A stretch of DNA of 21,307 bases from CAZRNB01 sp964601355. GTDB taxonomy: Bacteria > Planctomycetota > Phycisphaerae > Sedimentisphaerales > Anaerobacaceae. Both the position numbers and the translations under genes were made by a program. The stretch spans positions 1 through 21,307 of the forward strand of contig CAZRNB010000045.1 in the NCBI GenBank assembly GCA_964601355.1, written 5' to 3'. The first letter of the stretch is position 1. Every line of letters begins with the position of its first letter. The notes under the pieces are model-generated. The model was not told the origin of the DNA. It saw only the letters and a list, made by a program, of their open reading frames with translations, and did not search any database. This document shows, in pieces, positions 7,298 through 16,211 of the stretch.

Positions 7298-9259
7298 TTA
7301 TATTATTTCCATAATTGCCATTATTGATGATTGAACCGTGCTTAGATATTTAGCCATCGCCTGAAACATCTGCTCGAAAATCAATATTTTAGCGGTTTCG
7401 TCATTGATGTTGACGCCGCTTATATCGCTCTGTTTGCTGGCAAGATTCTGAACTATAGACTCGATGTTGTCCTGTCGCATTTGTTTGACGGAAATCTGTT
7501 GGCCCAGGTCTGTGACCAGCCGATTATAAAACTCTCCGATCGTTTGACCATTTAAACTACTTGAAGCCTCGTTCCTAAGGTTCGATAGACGCAGAGCATT
7601 CGTGTTGTCGCTTAAATCGGCTCCTATGGCTGTTGCAATGCGGCCCGGCGAATCAATTATGCCGGAGCAAACCGCTATATCCATTGCGCTGCTTCCGAAA
7701 AAGAAGGTATTAAGTCCGGCCGCAGCCAACACGCCAGAGGTATCAGTATTAGCAAAGACATCAACTTCAAAGCTGTCTGCCGCGTTTAAGTCACCGGTGC
7801 CGACGGATATTTTGATTCCATTTCCTATATTTAGCTCATCGCCCGCAGCGTAACCGGCACCGATATTAAGAATTGTGACAACCTTGCCATCGCCATCTTT
7901 AACTTCGAGCCGCAGGTCGTCGTTGCCCACGGAGCCGGTTCCTATTACTGTGAACGTGAAGGTCTGATTCTTGGTGCCTTCGTAAATGCCCCGCACCGAT
8001 ATTGTTGGCGGCGAGTCAGCAGTTAGATTCGTTGCCGTCGGCTCAGGCAAAACGGCCGGCAGAAAATCAAATTTATAATTGGTTTGAGCACGGATATTTA
8101 ACCTCGAAGAAATTACTGACGCATCTAAACCGGGAATGGCTGAGATCGTTGCGGCTATGGTGCTTAATGAGTCGGTCGAGGCATTGATTTCAATTTCGTG
8201 ACGTGTTATTTCACCGGTACTGGTATTTGTAACTCTTATATATATTTTGCCGTCGCTTACAGGTGGTTCAAAATCGGCAAGATTTTCACTTGTCATTGCC
8301 AAGCCGATCAGCTCAGTGAATGAACCTTGCGAACCTGCTCCCTGAACATGGTATTGATTCACTAATTGTATTATAGTCTTTGCCAAAGTGTCTAGGTTAT
8401 TGTGAAGGTTCGAGATAAACTCGTTTTTCAACGAAAGTAATCCACCAAGCTGACCGCCTTGAACATCAGTGCTGTATATATGTGCTCCCGATGCAGAAAT
8501 GCCAAGAGACATATCCTCTTTCAGACCTGCTTCTAATTCGGTGGCAAAGGACCCTGACACAACAGATATCCCGGCAGCATTAACGTCAACCACACCATGC
8601 TCCCGGCTGCGTGTCTCTACATGAATCAGCTCAGCCAAATTCGATATGCACAGGTCTCTTTGGTCGCGCAGGTTATTGTCTTGTCCTCCGTTTATTTCCA
8701 TTCTTTCAATGTTGGCATTGAGTTCGGCGATCTGTTTTATTAGTGTATTAACCTGCTCGATAATATTTTCAGCTTCTAATTGAACCTGGTTTTCCAGCCG
8801 GTTCAGAAATTCTCCTAAGGTTTTAAATTGGTCGGCGAGATTTTGTCCGGCGGTTACAACCTGGTTTTGCCAAACAGACTCTGAGGGATGAGAGCTGAGG
8901 TCCTGCAATGCGTTGAAAAAATCGTCTATTGTTTTGCTTAAGCTGCTGCCGGCAGAAAGCTCTCCAAAAGTATTTTCGATAGTTTGTAGCGTGGTCAGCT
9001 CTTGTGAAATCTGTTTTAATGATGATTGCTGCCAGAGAATCTCTTGTTCTAAAAGGCTGTCTATTAATCTTGTAACTTCAGCGATATCGACGCCTCCTCC
9101 GAGCATGACTGAACCAGTCTGTGTTGAATAGGACGGTGCTAAATCTATTCTCTGACGATGATAGCCTTCGGTAGCAGCATTGGCGATGTTATTACCAATA
9201 ACATCAAGTGCCCTCTGCGCCGCGTCGAGGCCGCTCATTGCTATGGAGTAATTTTGCAT
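7298..9259 (-). CDS. flgK: FlgK, hook-associated protein 1
   Basis: FlgK (HAP1) sits at the hook end of the hook-filament junction and is exported with help from FlgN. The product is 653 residues, larger than the common 460-550. The N-terminal rod/hook signature A-x-x-A-L-D-V-I-G-N-N-I-A-N-A-x-T-x-G-Y-x-R-Q occupies about residues 13-37, followed by long coiled helices to about 200. An expanded beta-rich middle (about 340-520) includes a hook IN-like segment around residues 365-390. The C-terminal conserved segment runs from VNINDETAKILIFEQMFQA to a closing I-M-A-I-M-E-I. It follows flgN after 83 bp containing a repeat element. Confidence 0.95.
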   Translation of the reverse strand: MQNYSIAMSGLDAAQRALDVIGNNIANAATEGYHRQRIDLAPSYSTQTGSVMLGGGVDIAEVTRLIDSLLEQEILWQQSSLKQISQELTTLQTIENTFGELSAGSSLSKTIDDFFNALQDLSSHPSESVWQNQVVTAGQNLADQFKTLGEFLNRLENQVQLEAENIIEQVNTLIKQIAELNANIERMEINGGQDNNLRDQRDLCISNLAELIHVETRSREHGVVDVNAAGISVVSGSFATELEAGLKEDMSLGISASGAHIYSTDVQGGQLGGLLSLKNEFISNLHNNLDTLAKTIIQLVNQYHVQGAGSQGSFTELIGLAMTSENLADFEPPVSDGKIYIRVTNTSTGEITRHEIEINASTDSLSTIAATISAIPGLDASVISSRLNIRAQTNYKFDFLPAVLPEPTATNLTADSPPTISVRGIYEGTKNQTFTFTVIGTGSVGNDDLRLEVKDGDGKVVTILNIGAGYAAGDELNIGNGIKISVGTGDLNAADSFEVDVFANTDTSGVLAAAGLNTFFFGSSAMDIAVCSGIIDSPGRIATAIGADLSDNTNALRLSNLRNEASSSLNGQTIGEFYNRLVTDLGQQISVKQMRQDNIESIVQNLASKQSDISGVNINDETAKILIFEQMFQAMAKYLSTVQSSIMAIMEII

Positions 9260-9274
9260 TTCGCCGCACCATTA

Positions 9275-9333
9275 GTTTGTTGTTTGGTGTTCATAGCTCA
9301 TCGATGAACAATGAACTATATACAATGAACAAT
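9275..9333. repeat. heptad dyad element (GTTC/GAAC type), copy 3
   Basis: Left units are GTTTGKT twice, then GTTCATA and GCTCATC (9275-9302). The connector is GAT, and the right units are of the type GAACAAT (9306-9333): 59 bp in total. The element begins 9 bp after the flgN stop in transcript order and fills most of the flgN-flgK gap. Confidence 0.72.
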
Positions 9334-9342
9334 TCTGTTTTT

Positions 9343-9864
9343 TCAAAGCCTCATGTTCACAAGATTCGTGTTGGTTCGACTTCTGGTTATACCGCCTGGT
9401 TTATAAAAAACCATTTCTTTGCCGCCGAGGTCGAAAAGAGATTTTAGAAGCTGCCTTGTGAATCTTGCACAGTCCGACACAAACAACGTTGTGCGTAAAT
9501 GTTCTTTTCGCAGCTCCACAATCAGCTCCCTTAGCTTTGTCTTTCTGTCTTCTACCTGGGCTTTTTTTTCTTCAGGCAGCATGGTTTCCAACGACGAAAG
9601 AGTCATTTGCTCTACACTACAGCCGATCACATTTGCCAAAGATATTCGTATGGATCGGCGTTGCGACTCGATAGCGATATAACTATCAGCCTCTGTCCGG
9701 ATATTTTGAAGTAGTTCACCCAAGGCTGCGTCATCTCGCGTGATAACCAGATTGCGGATTTTATTTAACCTGAGCAGGCTCTTCTGTATGTGCTGTATGT
9801 CTTTATCTAAAATGGCAAGCAGCTCATCAGCTTTGTCTTCCATTATAGCTTCCGTTGTTTTCAT
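9343..9864 (-). CDS. flgN: FlgN-family export chaperone
   Basis: FlgN binds FlgK and FlgL in the cytoplasm and keeps them ready for export. This 173-residue protein is predominantly long helices with a short polar C-terminal tail containing the Y-x-P-G-G stretch; a Y-x-x-x-G-type ending after the last long helix is typical of the family. Its position immediately upstream of flgK and flgL supports the call. Two starts are plausible: ATG at 9864, with a weak GTGAG before it, or ATG at 9843, with GGAAG six bases upstream, which would remove seven residues. It begins 19 bp after the flgJ stop. Confidence 0.82.
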   Translation of the reverse strand: MKTTEAIMEDKADELLAILDKDIQHIQKSLLRLNKIRNLVITRDDAALGELLQNIRTEADSYIAIESQRRSIRISLANVIGCSVEQMTLSSLETMLPEEKKAQVEDRKTKLRELIVELRKEHLRTTLFVSDCARFTRQLLKSLFDLGGKEMVFYKPGGITRSRTNTNLVNMRL

Positions 9865-9883
9865 ATATTCTCACTAAATGACT

Positions 9884-10240
9884 CTATTTTGTTCCGCTCG
9901 TTACAGATTCGGCTTTGGTTAAAAATTCATATACATCTTTCCACAAACCTAAACCGCCTTTATTCGCAATATCGCGGGCCATATTCAGCCAAAATATTCC
10001 CTGAACCTGTTGGGATGCTCCGTCCTTGTCAAAGCCCCAATCTCCAATGGTGTTTTTCATTTCTTCCAGCAGCTTATTGAGTAAAACCGACTCAAAGTCT
10101 TTGGCAGCTTGCTCCTTCGATTCTCGATTCTCGATACTCGATTGGTGGCTCATTTTCACGGGCTGGAAGCCCGTGCCACCGATTTCGAGCGGCGTTGGCG
10201 ATAACACCGGCTCGGTTAATAGCAGGTTGGCTATGTCCAT
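9884..10240 (-). CDS. flgJ: FlgJ-like rod-binding protein (rod-cap domain only)
   Basis: This 118-residue protein matches the N-terminal rod-binding domain of FlgJ: A-A-x-x-F-E-S-[VL]-L-L-x-x-[LM] followed by M-K-N-T and, after a short linker, A-x-x-Q-x-x-x-x-x-x-L-x-x-x-[IM]-A. The peptidoglycan hydrolase half of enterobacterial FlgJ is absent, as in many bacteria with single-domain FlgJ. Residues about 20-45, between the N-terminal peptide and the conserved domain, are encoded by a palindrome and a run of 7-bp repeats, making the linker unlike that of ordinary family members. The start is supported by GGAG overlapping the flgI stop, 11 bp upstream. Confidence 0.85.
   Translation of the reverse strand: MDIANLLLTEPVLSPTPLEIGGTGFQPVKMSHQSSIENRESKEQAAKDFESVLLNKLLEEMKNTIGDWGFDKDGASQQVQGIFWLNMARDIANKGGLGLWKDVYEFLTKAESVTSGTK
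10119..10146. repeat. half heptad element inside flgJ
   Basis: GATTCTC, GATTCTC and GATACTC stand in tandem at 10119-10139, followed by the related GATTGGT. The expected inverted arm is missing; a GC-rich palindrome begins where it would be. The units are read in frame in flgJ as SSIENRES-type residues. Confidence 0.6.
10144..10180. repeat. REP-like palindrome inside flgJ
   Basis: CACGGGCT (10157-10164) and AGCCCGTG (10168-10175) form a perfect 8-bp stem with a 3-base loop. GGTGG (10144-10148) and CCACC (10176-10180) extend it, with an 8-base bulge on the left side. On the minus strand it encodes GTGFQPV in frame. I recall similar peptides scattered through planctomycete genomes, which suggests a dispersed repeat family. 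Confidence 0.7.
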
Positions 10241-10251
10241 TAAAATTGCTC

Positions 10252-11415
<1,164 letters not shown>

Positions 11416-11438
11416 ATTTGATTTTCCCGGATACATTT

Positions 11439-12065
11439 TTAGAACGGCCAAAGGATATCGAATATGCTTCCGAGCCAGCCGGGTTTGGTATATGTATCAG
11501 AGACTCCGCCGTTTTTGCTTACAATTTGAAAGTTTGCCACCTGCTCGCTTTTAACAGTATTATCAAATGCGATATCGCTTGGTCTGACTATGCCGCTTAC
11601 TTCGATTGTTTGTATGTCGCCTCCAACGTTACGGTGACGAGTCCCCATAACGACGAGATTATGATTCGGCAGGACGTCTATCACTACTACGGTGACTCGA
11701 TCGACAAAGCTGCGCTCGTCTGTGTAATCGGCTTTACTTGAAAGCTCGTTATTGGTTGCAGCGCTCATGGTAAAACCGGGAATGCTCGGCAGGACATGGT
11801 CTATATTCAGCTCACCATTGAAGGTGCTTGAGCGATCGGTTTCCTTTTTCAAATCTCTTTTTGCTTTGTTATCGACTTTACTATCTTCGGTAATCTTGAT
11901 TGTCAGAACGTCACCTATATTGCGGGCGATGTCGTCGGCATATAGCTGTCTGGTATTCTTGTCTCTCTTGGCCCAGATGGAGCCGGCCTGCAGGTTCGTC
12001 ATCCACGGAGTCGGCAAGATTATGAAGGCGAGTAAAATCAGCATCAATAATATTTTATTATTCAT
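11439..12065 (-). CDS. flgH: FlgH, flagellar L-ring protein without a lipobox cysteine
   Basis: FlgH forms the L-ring in the outer membrane. The 208-residue product has a clear Sec signal (residues 1 to about 27, ending in L-Q-A), then the conserved G-S-[IL]-[WF] start, a D-x-x-A-R-x-I-G-D-[VI]-L-T-I motif at about residues 44-57, the central D-V-L-P-N-x-N-L-V-V-x-G segment, and the S-G-[IV]-V-R-P-x-D-I motif near the end. Typical FlgH is a lipoprotein, but this one has no cysteine anywhere, so it cannot be lipidated in the usual way. The start is supported by AAGGAAG five bases upstream. It follows flgA by 39 bp. Confidence 0.93.
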   Translation of the reverse strand: MNNKILLMLILLAFIILPTPWMTNLQAGSIWAKRDKNTRQLYADDIARNIGDVLTIKITEDSKVDNKAKRDLKKETDRSSTFNGELNIDHVLPSIPGFTMSAATNNELSSKADYTDERSFVDRVTVVVIDVLPNHNLVVMGTRHRNVGGDIQTIEVSGIVRPSDIAFDNTVKSEQVANFQIVSKNGGVSDTYTKPGWLGSIFDILWPF

Positions 12066-12104
12066 TGTTTCTTCCTTAATAATGAAGACAGAATTCTGTG
12101 CTCT

Positions 12105-13145
12105 CTAAATTATCGGTCCGACGGTTCCATCTTCATTGATTTTTGCCATAATTATTCGCTGCGAGTCTGTGTTTCGGACTTTTATGCTTTCACCGGCACG
12201 GCCTTGCTGCATCGCAGTTCCAAGTGCCGTGATAAGAAGTCCAGGCATTTCAATTCTAATGACGACGGTTTCGTTTCGTTTAATAGTAATTGATGGATTC
12301 GTATGGCCTGCCATGTCCTGCTGAATCACTGTATTTGCCGGCAGTGTGCGTCTGGCGATAAGCCCATAAGGTGGACTCCAGCTCACAGGCTCAGGATTAT
12401 CCGACACGGTTTCTTCTATCTTGATGTTTTCAGGATTTATAACTGTTCCTGCAGGTATTTCAGATGATGTCACGGCCCTGCGGCAGTTAAACTTCAGGCG
12501 GAAAGTTACTTCGGCGGCTCCTATCTCGTTGCTGTCCCCGACCTGGTCGGTGACCAGCACGGAAATCCGGACTTTTGCTCTATTTGCCACATTGCTTTCG
12601 ACCATGCGTGGCGTAAGTGTCACATCCTTATCCATTACGGGCAGTAACAAATCTTTTGGTATTCTCACCGGCTCGGCCCGGCAAATGGAACGGCCAGACC
12701 CATCACGAGCCTGGTCGAGGGACAGGTTTTTTTTCAGGAACGAATCGGCCAGTTTGACGAATTCACTGCTTTTAATAACCTTGTGCTGTTGCTTTACCGT
12801 TATTTCTTCCGCACCTAATAATGACACCTGCCGGGAGTAAATACCATTGCTGGCCAATCTGCTCAGCACGGTTGAACGATCCACAATGATTTTCTGCCCA
12901 GTCATTGAAAAATGGCCTAAGATGATTTCACCGGCTTTAGCTGCAAGCGATTCCTCACCCATAATTACGCAGACCCGGCCTAACTTTAAGGAGCTGTCAT
13001 TGATTGTAACCTCTCTCGGCAGATAAATCTTGATACTCGATGCCGGATACTCGATACTTGTTGAGCTTTGAGCATAAAGCATCGGGCATTGAGCATCGAG
13101 CGTCAAACAAATGACTATGATGATATTTATTAATTTAACGTTCAT
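12105..13145 (-). CDS. flgA: FlgA, P-ring assembly chaperone
   Basis: FlgA is a periplasmic chaperone for P-ring assembly. The 346-residue product starts with a hydrophobic signal segment (about 5-16). The C-terminal half contains the FlgA SAF-like domain: C-R-R-A-V-x-S-S-E-I-P-A-G-T-V-I-x-x-E-N-I, then a second basic and A-N-T-V-I repeat, and a final G-x-A-x-[QE]-x-G-x-x-G-x-x-[IV]-x-V-x-N motif. It is longer than enterobacterial FlgA because of an N-terminal extension. I chose ATG 13145, with GAGG at the flgG stop as its ribosome binding site, over TTG 13157, which overlaps flgG. Residues about 14-40 are encoded by a repeat element. Confidence 0.9.
   Translation of the reverse strand: MNVKLINIIIVICLTLDAQCPMLYAQSSTSIEYPASSIKIYLPREVTINDSSLKLGRVCVIMGEESLAAKAGEIILGHFSMTGQKIIVDRSTVLSRLASNGIYSRQVSLLGAEEITVKQQHKVIKSSEFVKLADSFLKKNLSLDQARDGSGRSICRAEPVRIPKDLLLPVMDKDVTLTPRMVESNVANRAKVRISVLVTDQVGDSNEIGAAEVTFRLKFNCRRAVTSSEIPAGTVINPENIKIEETVSDNPEPVSWSPPYGLIARRTLPANTVIQQDMAGHTNPSITIKRNETVVIRIEMPGLLITALGTAMQQGRAGESIKVRNTDSQRIIMAKINEDGTVGPII
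13032..13104. repeat. heptad dyad element (GATACTC/GAGCATC type) inside flgA
   Basis: Four units of the type GATACTC (13032-13059) are followed by GTT and six inverted units of the type GAGCATC (13063-13104). The first eight units and connector have the same 59-bp plan as the intergenic copies, with two extra units added. It is read through in frame in the flgA signal-peptide and early mature region. Confidence 0.75.
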
Positions 13146-13153
13146 AACAAGCC

Positions 13154-13939
13154 TCAACGAACCATATCATTTGCAGTTCTAAGCATATCGTCCCCGGCTC
13201 TTATCGCGCGTGAGTTAATCTCATAAGCGCGCTGAGCGGTGATAAGATTGACAAGCTCGGTTATCATCTGTACATTGGATTTTTCCAGAAAACCTGCCTG
13301 GATATATCCGAATCCATTTTCACCGGCTGTGCCTGTCGTGGGCGGGCCGCTTGCTTCGGTTTGAGCCAGCAGGTTATCTCCTTCACTGGATAATCCTGAC
13401 GAATTTGGAAATCGGACTAACTGAATAGTGCCTACGACCGACGTAGTTCCTGCTGAGTCGGTGATATTGATTCCACCATCCTTTCCGATATCGATGGAGA
13501 CAACATTTGTTGGAACGGTAATAGCCGGCTCTATGGAATATCCGTTGGTTGTTACCAGCTGCCCGTTGGCGTTTATTTGAAGTGAGCCGTCGCGAGTGAA
13601 CCTGATGTCGCCGTTAGGCAAAGTTACCTGCAGAAAACCGTCGCCGCTAATGGCGATATCGAGTTTTCGACCTGTGTTCTCAAACTCCCCGGCGGTAAAA
13701 ACCTTTGTAGTGGCAGCAGCACGAACGCCGCTGCCCACGTCCAAACCAACGGGAGAATTTATACCCGAAGCTACTTCTGTGCCGGATTCTCTCATCTTGA
13801 TGTAAAGCAAATCCTGAAAGTCAATTTGGCTGCGTTTGAAACCTGTTGTGTTAATATTTGCCAGATTATTTGCAATCACATCCACCATCATCTGCTGGGC
13901 CGTCATGCCCGTGGCAGCAGTGGAAAAAGCTCTTAACAT
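13154..13939 (-). CDS. flgG: FlgG, distal rod protein
   Basis: FlgG forms the distal rod that passes through the P- and L-rings. At 261 residues it has family length. The N-terminus carries the rod/hook signature A-N-N-L-A-N-I-N-T-T-G-F-K-R at about residues 23-36, then F-Q-D-L-L-Y; the middle has the typical L-D-x-A-I-x-G-x-G-F-x-Q-V segment; the C-terminus ends in the S-N-V-x-x-x-x-E-[LM]-V-x-L-I-x-x-Q-R-A-Y-E-x-N-S motif. A good ribosome binding site (TAGGAG) precedes the ATG. It is followed directly by flgA, whose ribosome binding site overlaps its stop. Confidence 0.97.
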   Translation of the reverse strand: MLRAFSTAATGMTAQQMMVDVIANNLANINTTGFKRSQIDFQDLLYIKMRESGTEVASGINSPVGLDVGSGVRAAATTKVFTAGEFENTGRKLDIAISGDGFLQVTLPNGDIRFTRDGSLQINANGQLVTTNGYSIEPAITVPTNVVSIDIGKDGGINITDSAGTTSVVGTIQLVRFPNSSGLSSEGDNLLAQTEASGPPTTGTAGENGFGYIQAGFLEKSNVQMITELVNLITAQRAYEINSRAIRAGDDMLRTANDMVR

Positions 13940-13955
13940 AATTTTTCTCCTATTT

Positions 13956-14014
13956 GTTCATTGTTATGAGTTCATTGTTCATCGATGAACAACGAACTAT
14001 GGACTCTGAACCTT
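13956..14014. repeat. heptad dyad element (GTTC/GAAC type), copy 4
   Basis: Left units are of the type GTTCATT (13956-13983), the connector is GAT, and right units are of the type GAACNNN (13987-14014): 59 bp. The centre GTTCATCGATGAAC is a perfect 14-bp palindrome. It begins 4 bp after the flgF stop in transcript order and lies in the flgF-flgG gap. Confidence 0.78.
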
Positions 14015-14018
14015 TACT

Positions 14019-14768
14019 TTAGCCCATTGCTACATCTATAATACTGCTGGATGTATCACCCTGGCTTGAAGCGAGTTTCATATTTGCTTCATAAAGCCGA
14101 CACACCATTATCATGTCCACCAGCTCATCTATAAGCTGGACATTGGAGGCTTCCTGGTAGCCCTGTTTTATAACTATATTTTCCGCCGCAGCCGGCTGTA
14201 TATTTTCTGACCCGTTTGAGGTACAGTAGCAATTTGCACCGGCCGGCGTGAGTTTGTCCTCATTTTCTTTGAAATTGACAATTTTAAATTTGCCTATACT
14301 TATCCCACCTGCGCTGATGGTTCCGTCATTCGATACGTTTAGTTCTGAAATCCCTATGTTGCTCGGTACTGTGATAGGGCCGCTTTGGCCTGCTACTGTC
14401 ATCCCATTGGAATTGACAATCTGGCCGTTTTGGTTTATGTGGAATGTACCATTGCGGCTGTATAGCGGTCCCTTGGGGGTTTCAATCACAAAGAAGCCCT
14501 TACCATATAATGCAAAGTCCAGCGGCCGACCCGTCTCAACAATATTGCCTTGTGAAAAATCAATTGCTGAGCTCAGGTCTGAGCTGCTGCCGCTCGAATC
14601 CTGGGTAGAGCTTGCTGGTGTCTCTTGTGCCTTAAGGGATTTTGAAAACGTATTGCATATTCGTTTGAATCCAGTCGTGCTTACGTTGGCTACATTATGG
14701 GTAATGATGTCGAATTCCCGCATTAAAGCGTTAGCGCTGCTGGTTATCTGGGCGATGGTCTCTGCCAT
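14019..14768 (-). CDS. flgF: FlgF-like proximal rod protein
   Basis: This is a rod/hook family protein of 249 residues placed just before flgG, as flgF usually is. The N-terminus has the family signature H-N-V-A-N-V-S-T-T-G-F-K-R at about residues 24-36. The middle has G-R-P-L-D-F-A-L-x-G-x-G-F-F, and the C-terminus has S-N-V-Q-L-x-x-E-L-V-D-M-I. I chose ATG 14768: GGAG lies seven bases upstream and the start is one base past the preceding stop. Longer in-frame starts would overlap the PilZ-like gene by up to 77 bp. Distinguishing FlgF from a second FlgG rests on position and on divergence from the neighbouring FlgG. Confidence 0.88.
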   Translation of the reverse strand: MAETIAQITSSANALMREFDIITHNVANVSTTGFKRICNTFSKSLKAQETPASSTQDSSGSSSDLSSAIDFSQGNIVETGRPLDFALYGKGFFVIETPKGPLYSRNGTFHINQNGQIVNSNGMTVAGQSGPITVPSNIGISELNVSNDGTISAGGISIGKFKIVNFKENEDKLTPAGANCYCTSNGSENIQPAAAENIVIKQGYQEASNVQLIDELVDMIMVCRLYEANMKLASSQGDTSSSIIDVAMG

Positions 14769-14769
14769 T

Positions 14770-16134
14770 TTAGGCTCCATGAACCGCTGCATGTTCGACA
14801 GCGTCCTTTTCCGTATCCTGCTGGCCGTCAAGGTTTGCCGGCCCAACGGCTAAGTCCTGTTCATTTTCATCTTGTTTGCTGTCAGGTTTTGAGGTTACTG
14901 CCTGTGCCGACGCTGAATTGGTGGCACGAACTAATTCATTTACATCTGAATCATTAAGTCCAATCAGCTCAACTGCAATTGATAGACCATTTTCTGAGAT
15001 TTTTGTGCGTTTAACCTCACCAATATCCTGTATTATTTTTGATCCAGATGGAGTTGTGTACGGTACGTTCCGGGTCTTCGGCCTGGTCGTCTTACCGGCT
15101 TTTTTAGAGGTGGAACGTCTATTTTCTTCTTCATCCAGGTTAAATATTACTATGAGTCTTTCACCGACCGTTACATCCAGAGGGGCATCTAAACGCAACC
15201 CAACAACGGCTAATTCGGTGACAGTTGCGGGGACGAATTGTGGGGGGCCCCAGGAGTTTATTTCAGTTGTTGTGTTGTCGTTTTGCTCGTTGTGGGGGTC
15301 TTTTACGAATGGAAAGCGTGCGACAAGGGCCTGCTTATTAACCGGCACTCGCAAAAACCGTCGAAGATTGATAAACCGAACATCTTCACTGTGATTCAAA
15401 ACCAGCTCTTCGCCATTACAACGCACCACGGAGCTGTCAAACTCCCGGACCGATGCGTTATAATTAAAACGTGCTCGCCAACGTTCACCCGGGCTGGTTT
15501 GTACAGGCGTCTTCAATTTGAGAGTAAGCTCTATATCGTCGTTTTTTATCACGTTGGAATCGATACCGGCTGATTGATTATTTTTATATGGTGTTATATG
15601 AAGCTCTTTACCTATGGGGATTTGTCTGCTGTCGAACTTCCTTGATTTTGCTGTTAAACCGGTAAAGCTGCGAGGAAGAAAGCCGAGCTTTTCACGCAGC
15701 AGAGCCAGATCAGCCCTTAATTGTTCATTGTCTTCGGTCTTTGGGTTTGTGGCGATGCTTTCCGCCGCCAGTTTGGCAGCTCCATGGTTGAAAGCATCTT
15801 CCATGCTGAAAATGGCGTCGCTTTGTTTTAGCCCGCATTTTTCTGTAACCTGGAACAGAATCCGGCGTTCATGCTCACTTAGCCCTATTCTTTCAGCGTA
15901 GTCAACAAATCTGTTATAAGCGGACTTGGCTATCTTTCGCTCCTCGGCCTTTCGTTTATAGCTTACCCATAAAAGCAGCATTACTAATATGATCAGCAGG
16001 GCAATCCCAATTATGGTGAACCATCGCTCATCCATCATTGAGCTATTGTCGAAATGCTTTAAGGCGTTCAAACGTTGGGACGGCGTCAGAAGCAAAAGAA
16101 TCGTATTCAACTTTTCTATAATAGCTATAGTCAT
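14770..16134 (-). CDS. membrane-anchored YcgR/PilZ-like protein in the hook operon
   Basis: This 454-residue protein has a single membrane segment at about residues 38-58, then a helical charged region (60-150). From about 170 a YcgR-type N-terminal beta-domain follows and then a PilZ-like domain. The PilZ c-di-GMP signature RxxxR is present as R258-R259-F-L-R262. The second motif, usually [DN]xSxxG, appears as ELAVVG (307-312), so the acidic and serine positions are altered. The tail (about 405-454) is low-complexity and acidic. YcgR-like proteins brake the motor in response to c-di-GMP; here a role near the motor or export apparatus is inferred from position. The start is uncertain: ATG 16134 has no Shine-Dalgarno, and Met33/Met34 are alternatives. 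Confidence 0.8.
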   Translation of the reverse strand: MTIAIIEKLNTILLLLTPSQRLNALKHFDNSSMMDERWFTIIGIALLIILVMLLLWVSYKRKAEERKIAKSAYNRFVDYAERIGLSEHERRILFQVTEKCGLKQSDAIFSMEDAFNHGAAKLAAESIATNPKTEDNEQLRADLALLREKLGFLPRSFTGLTAKSRKFDSRQIPIGKELHITPYKNNQSAGIDSNVIKNDDIELTLKLKTPVQTSPGERWRARFNYNASVREFDSSVVRCNGEELVLNHSEDVRFINLRRFLRVPVNKQALVARFPFVKDPHNEQNDNTTTEINSWGPPQFVPATVTELAVVGLRLDAPLDVTVGERLIVIFNLDEEENRRSTSKKAGKTTRPKTRNVPYTTPSGSKIIQDIGEVKRTKISENGLSIAVELIGLNDSDVNELVRATNSASAQAVTSKPDSKQDENEQDLAVGPANLDGQQDTEKDAVEHAAVHGA

Positions 16135-16144
16135 ATCATTTTTT

Positions 16145-16203
16145 GATATTAGATGCTCGATGCTTGATGCTCGTCGAGTATCGAGTATCCGGCATCGAGA
16201 ATC
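16145..16203. repeat. heptad dyad element (GATGCTC/GAGTATC type)
   Basis: Four units of the type GATGCTC (16145-16172, the first degenerate) are followed by GTC and four inverted units of the type GAGTATC (16176-16203), 59 bp. It lies between the flgE stop (16212) and the PilZ-like gene start (16134), 8 bp after the flgE stop in transcript order. Confidence 0.75.
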
Positions 16204-16211
16204 TCATGCTG

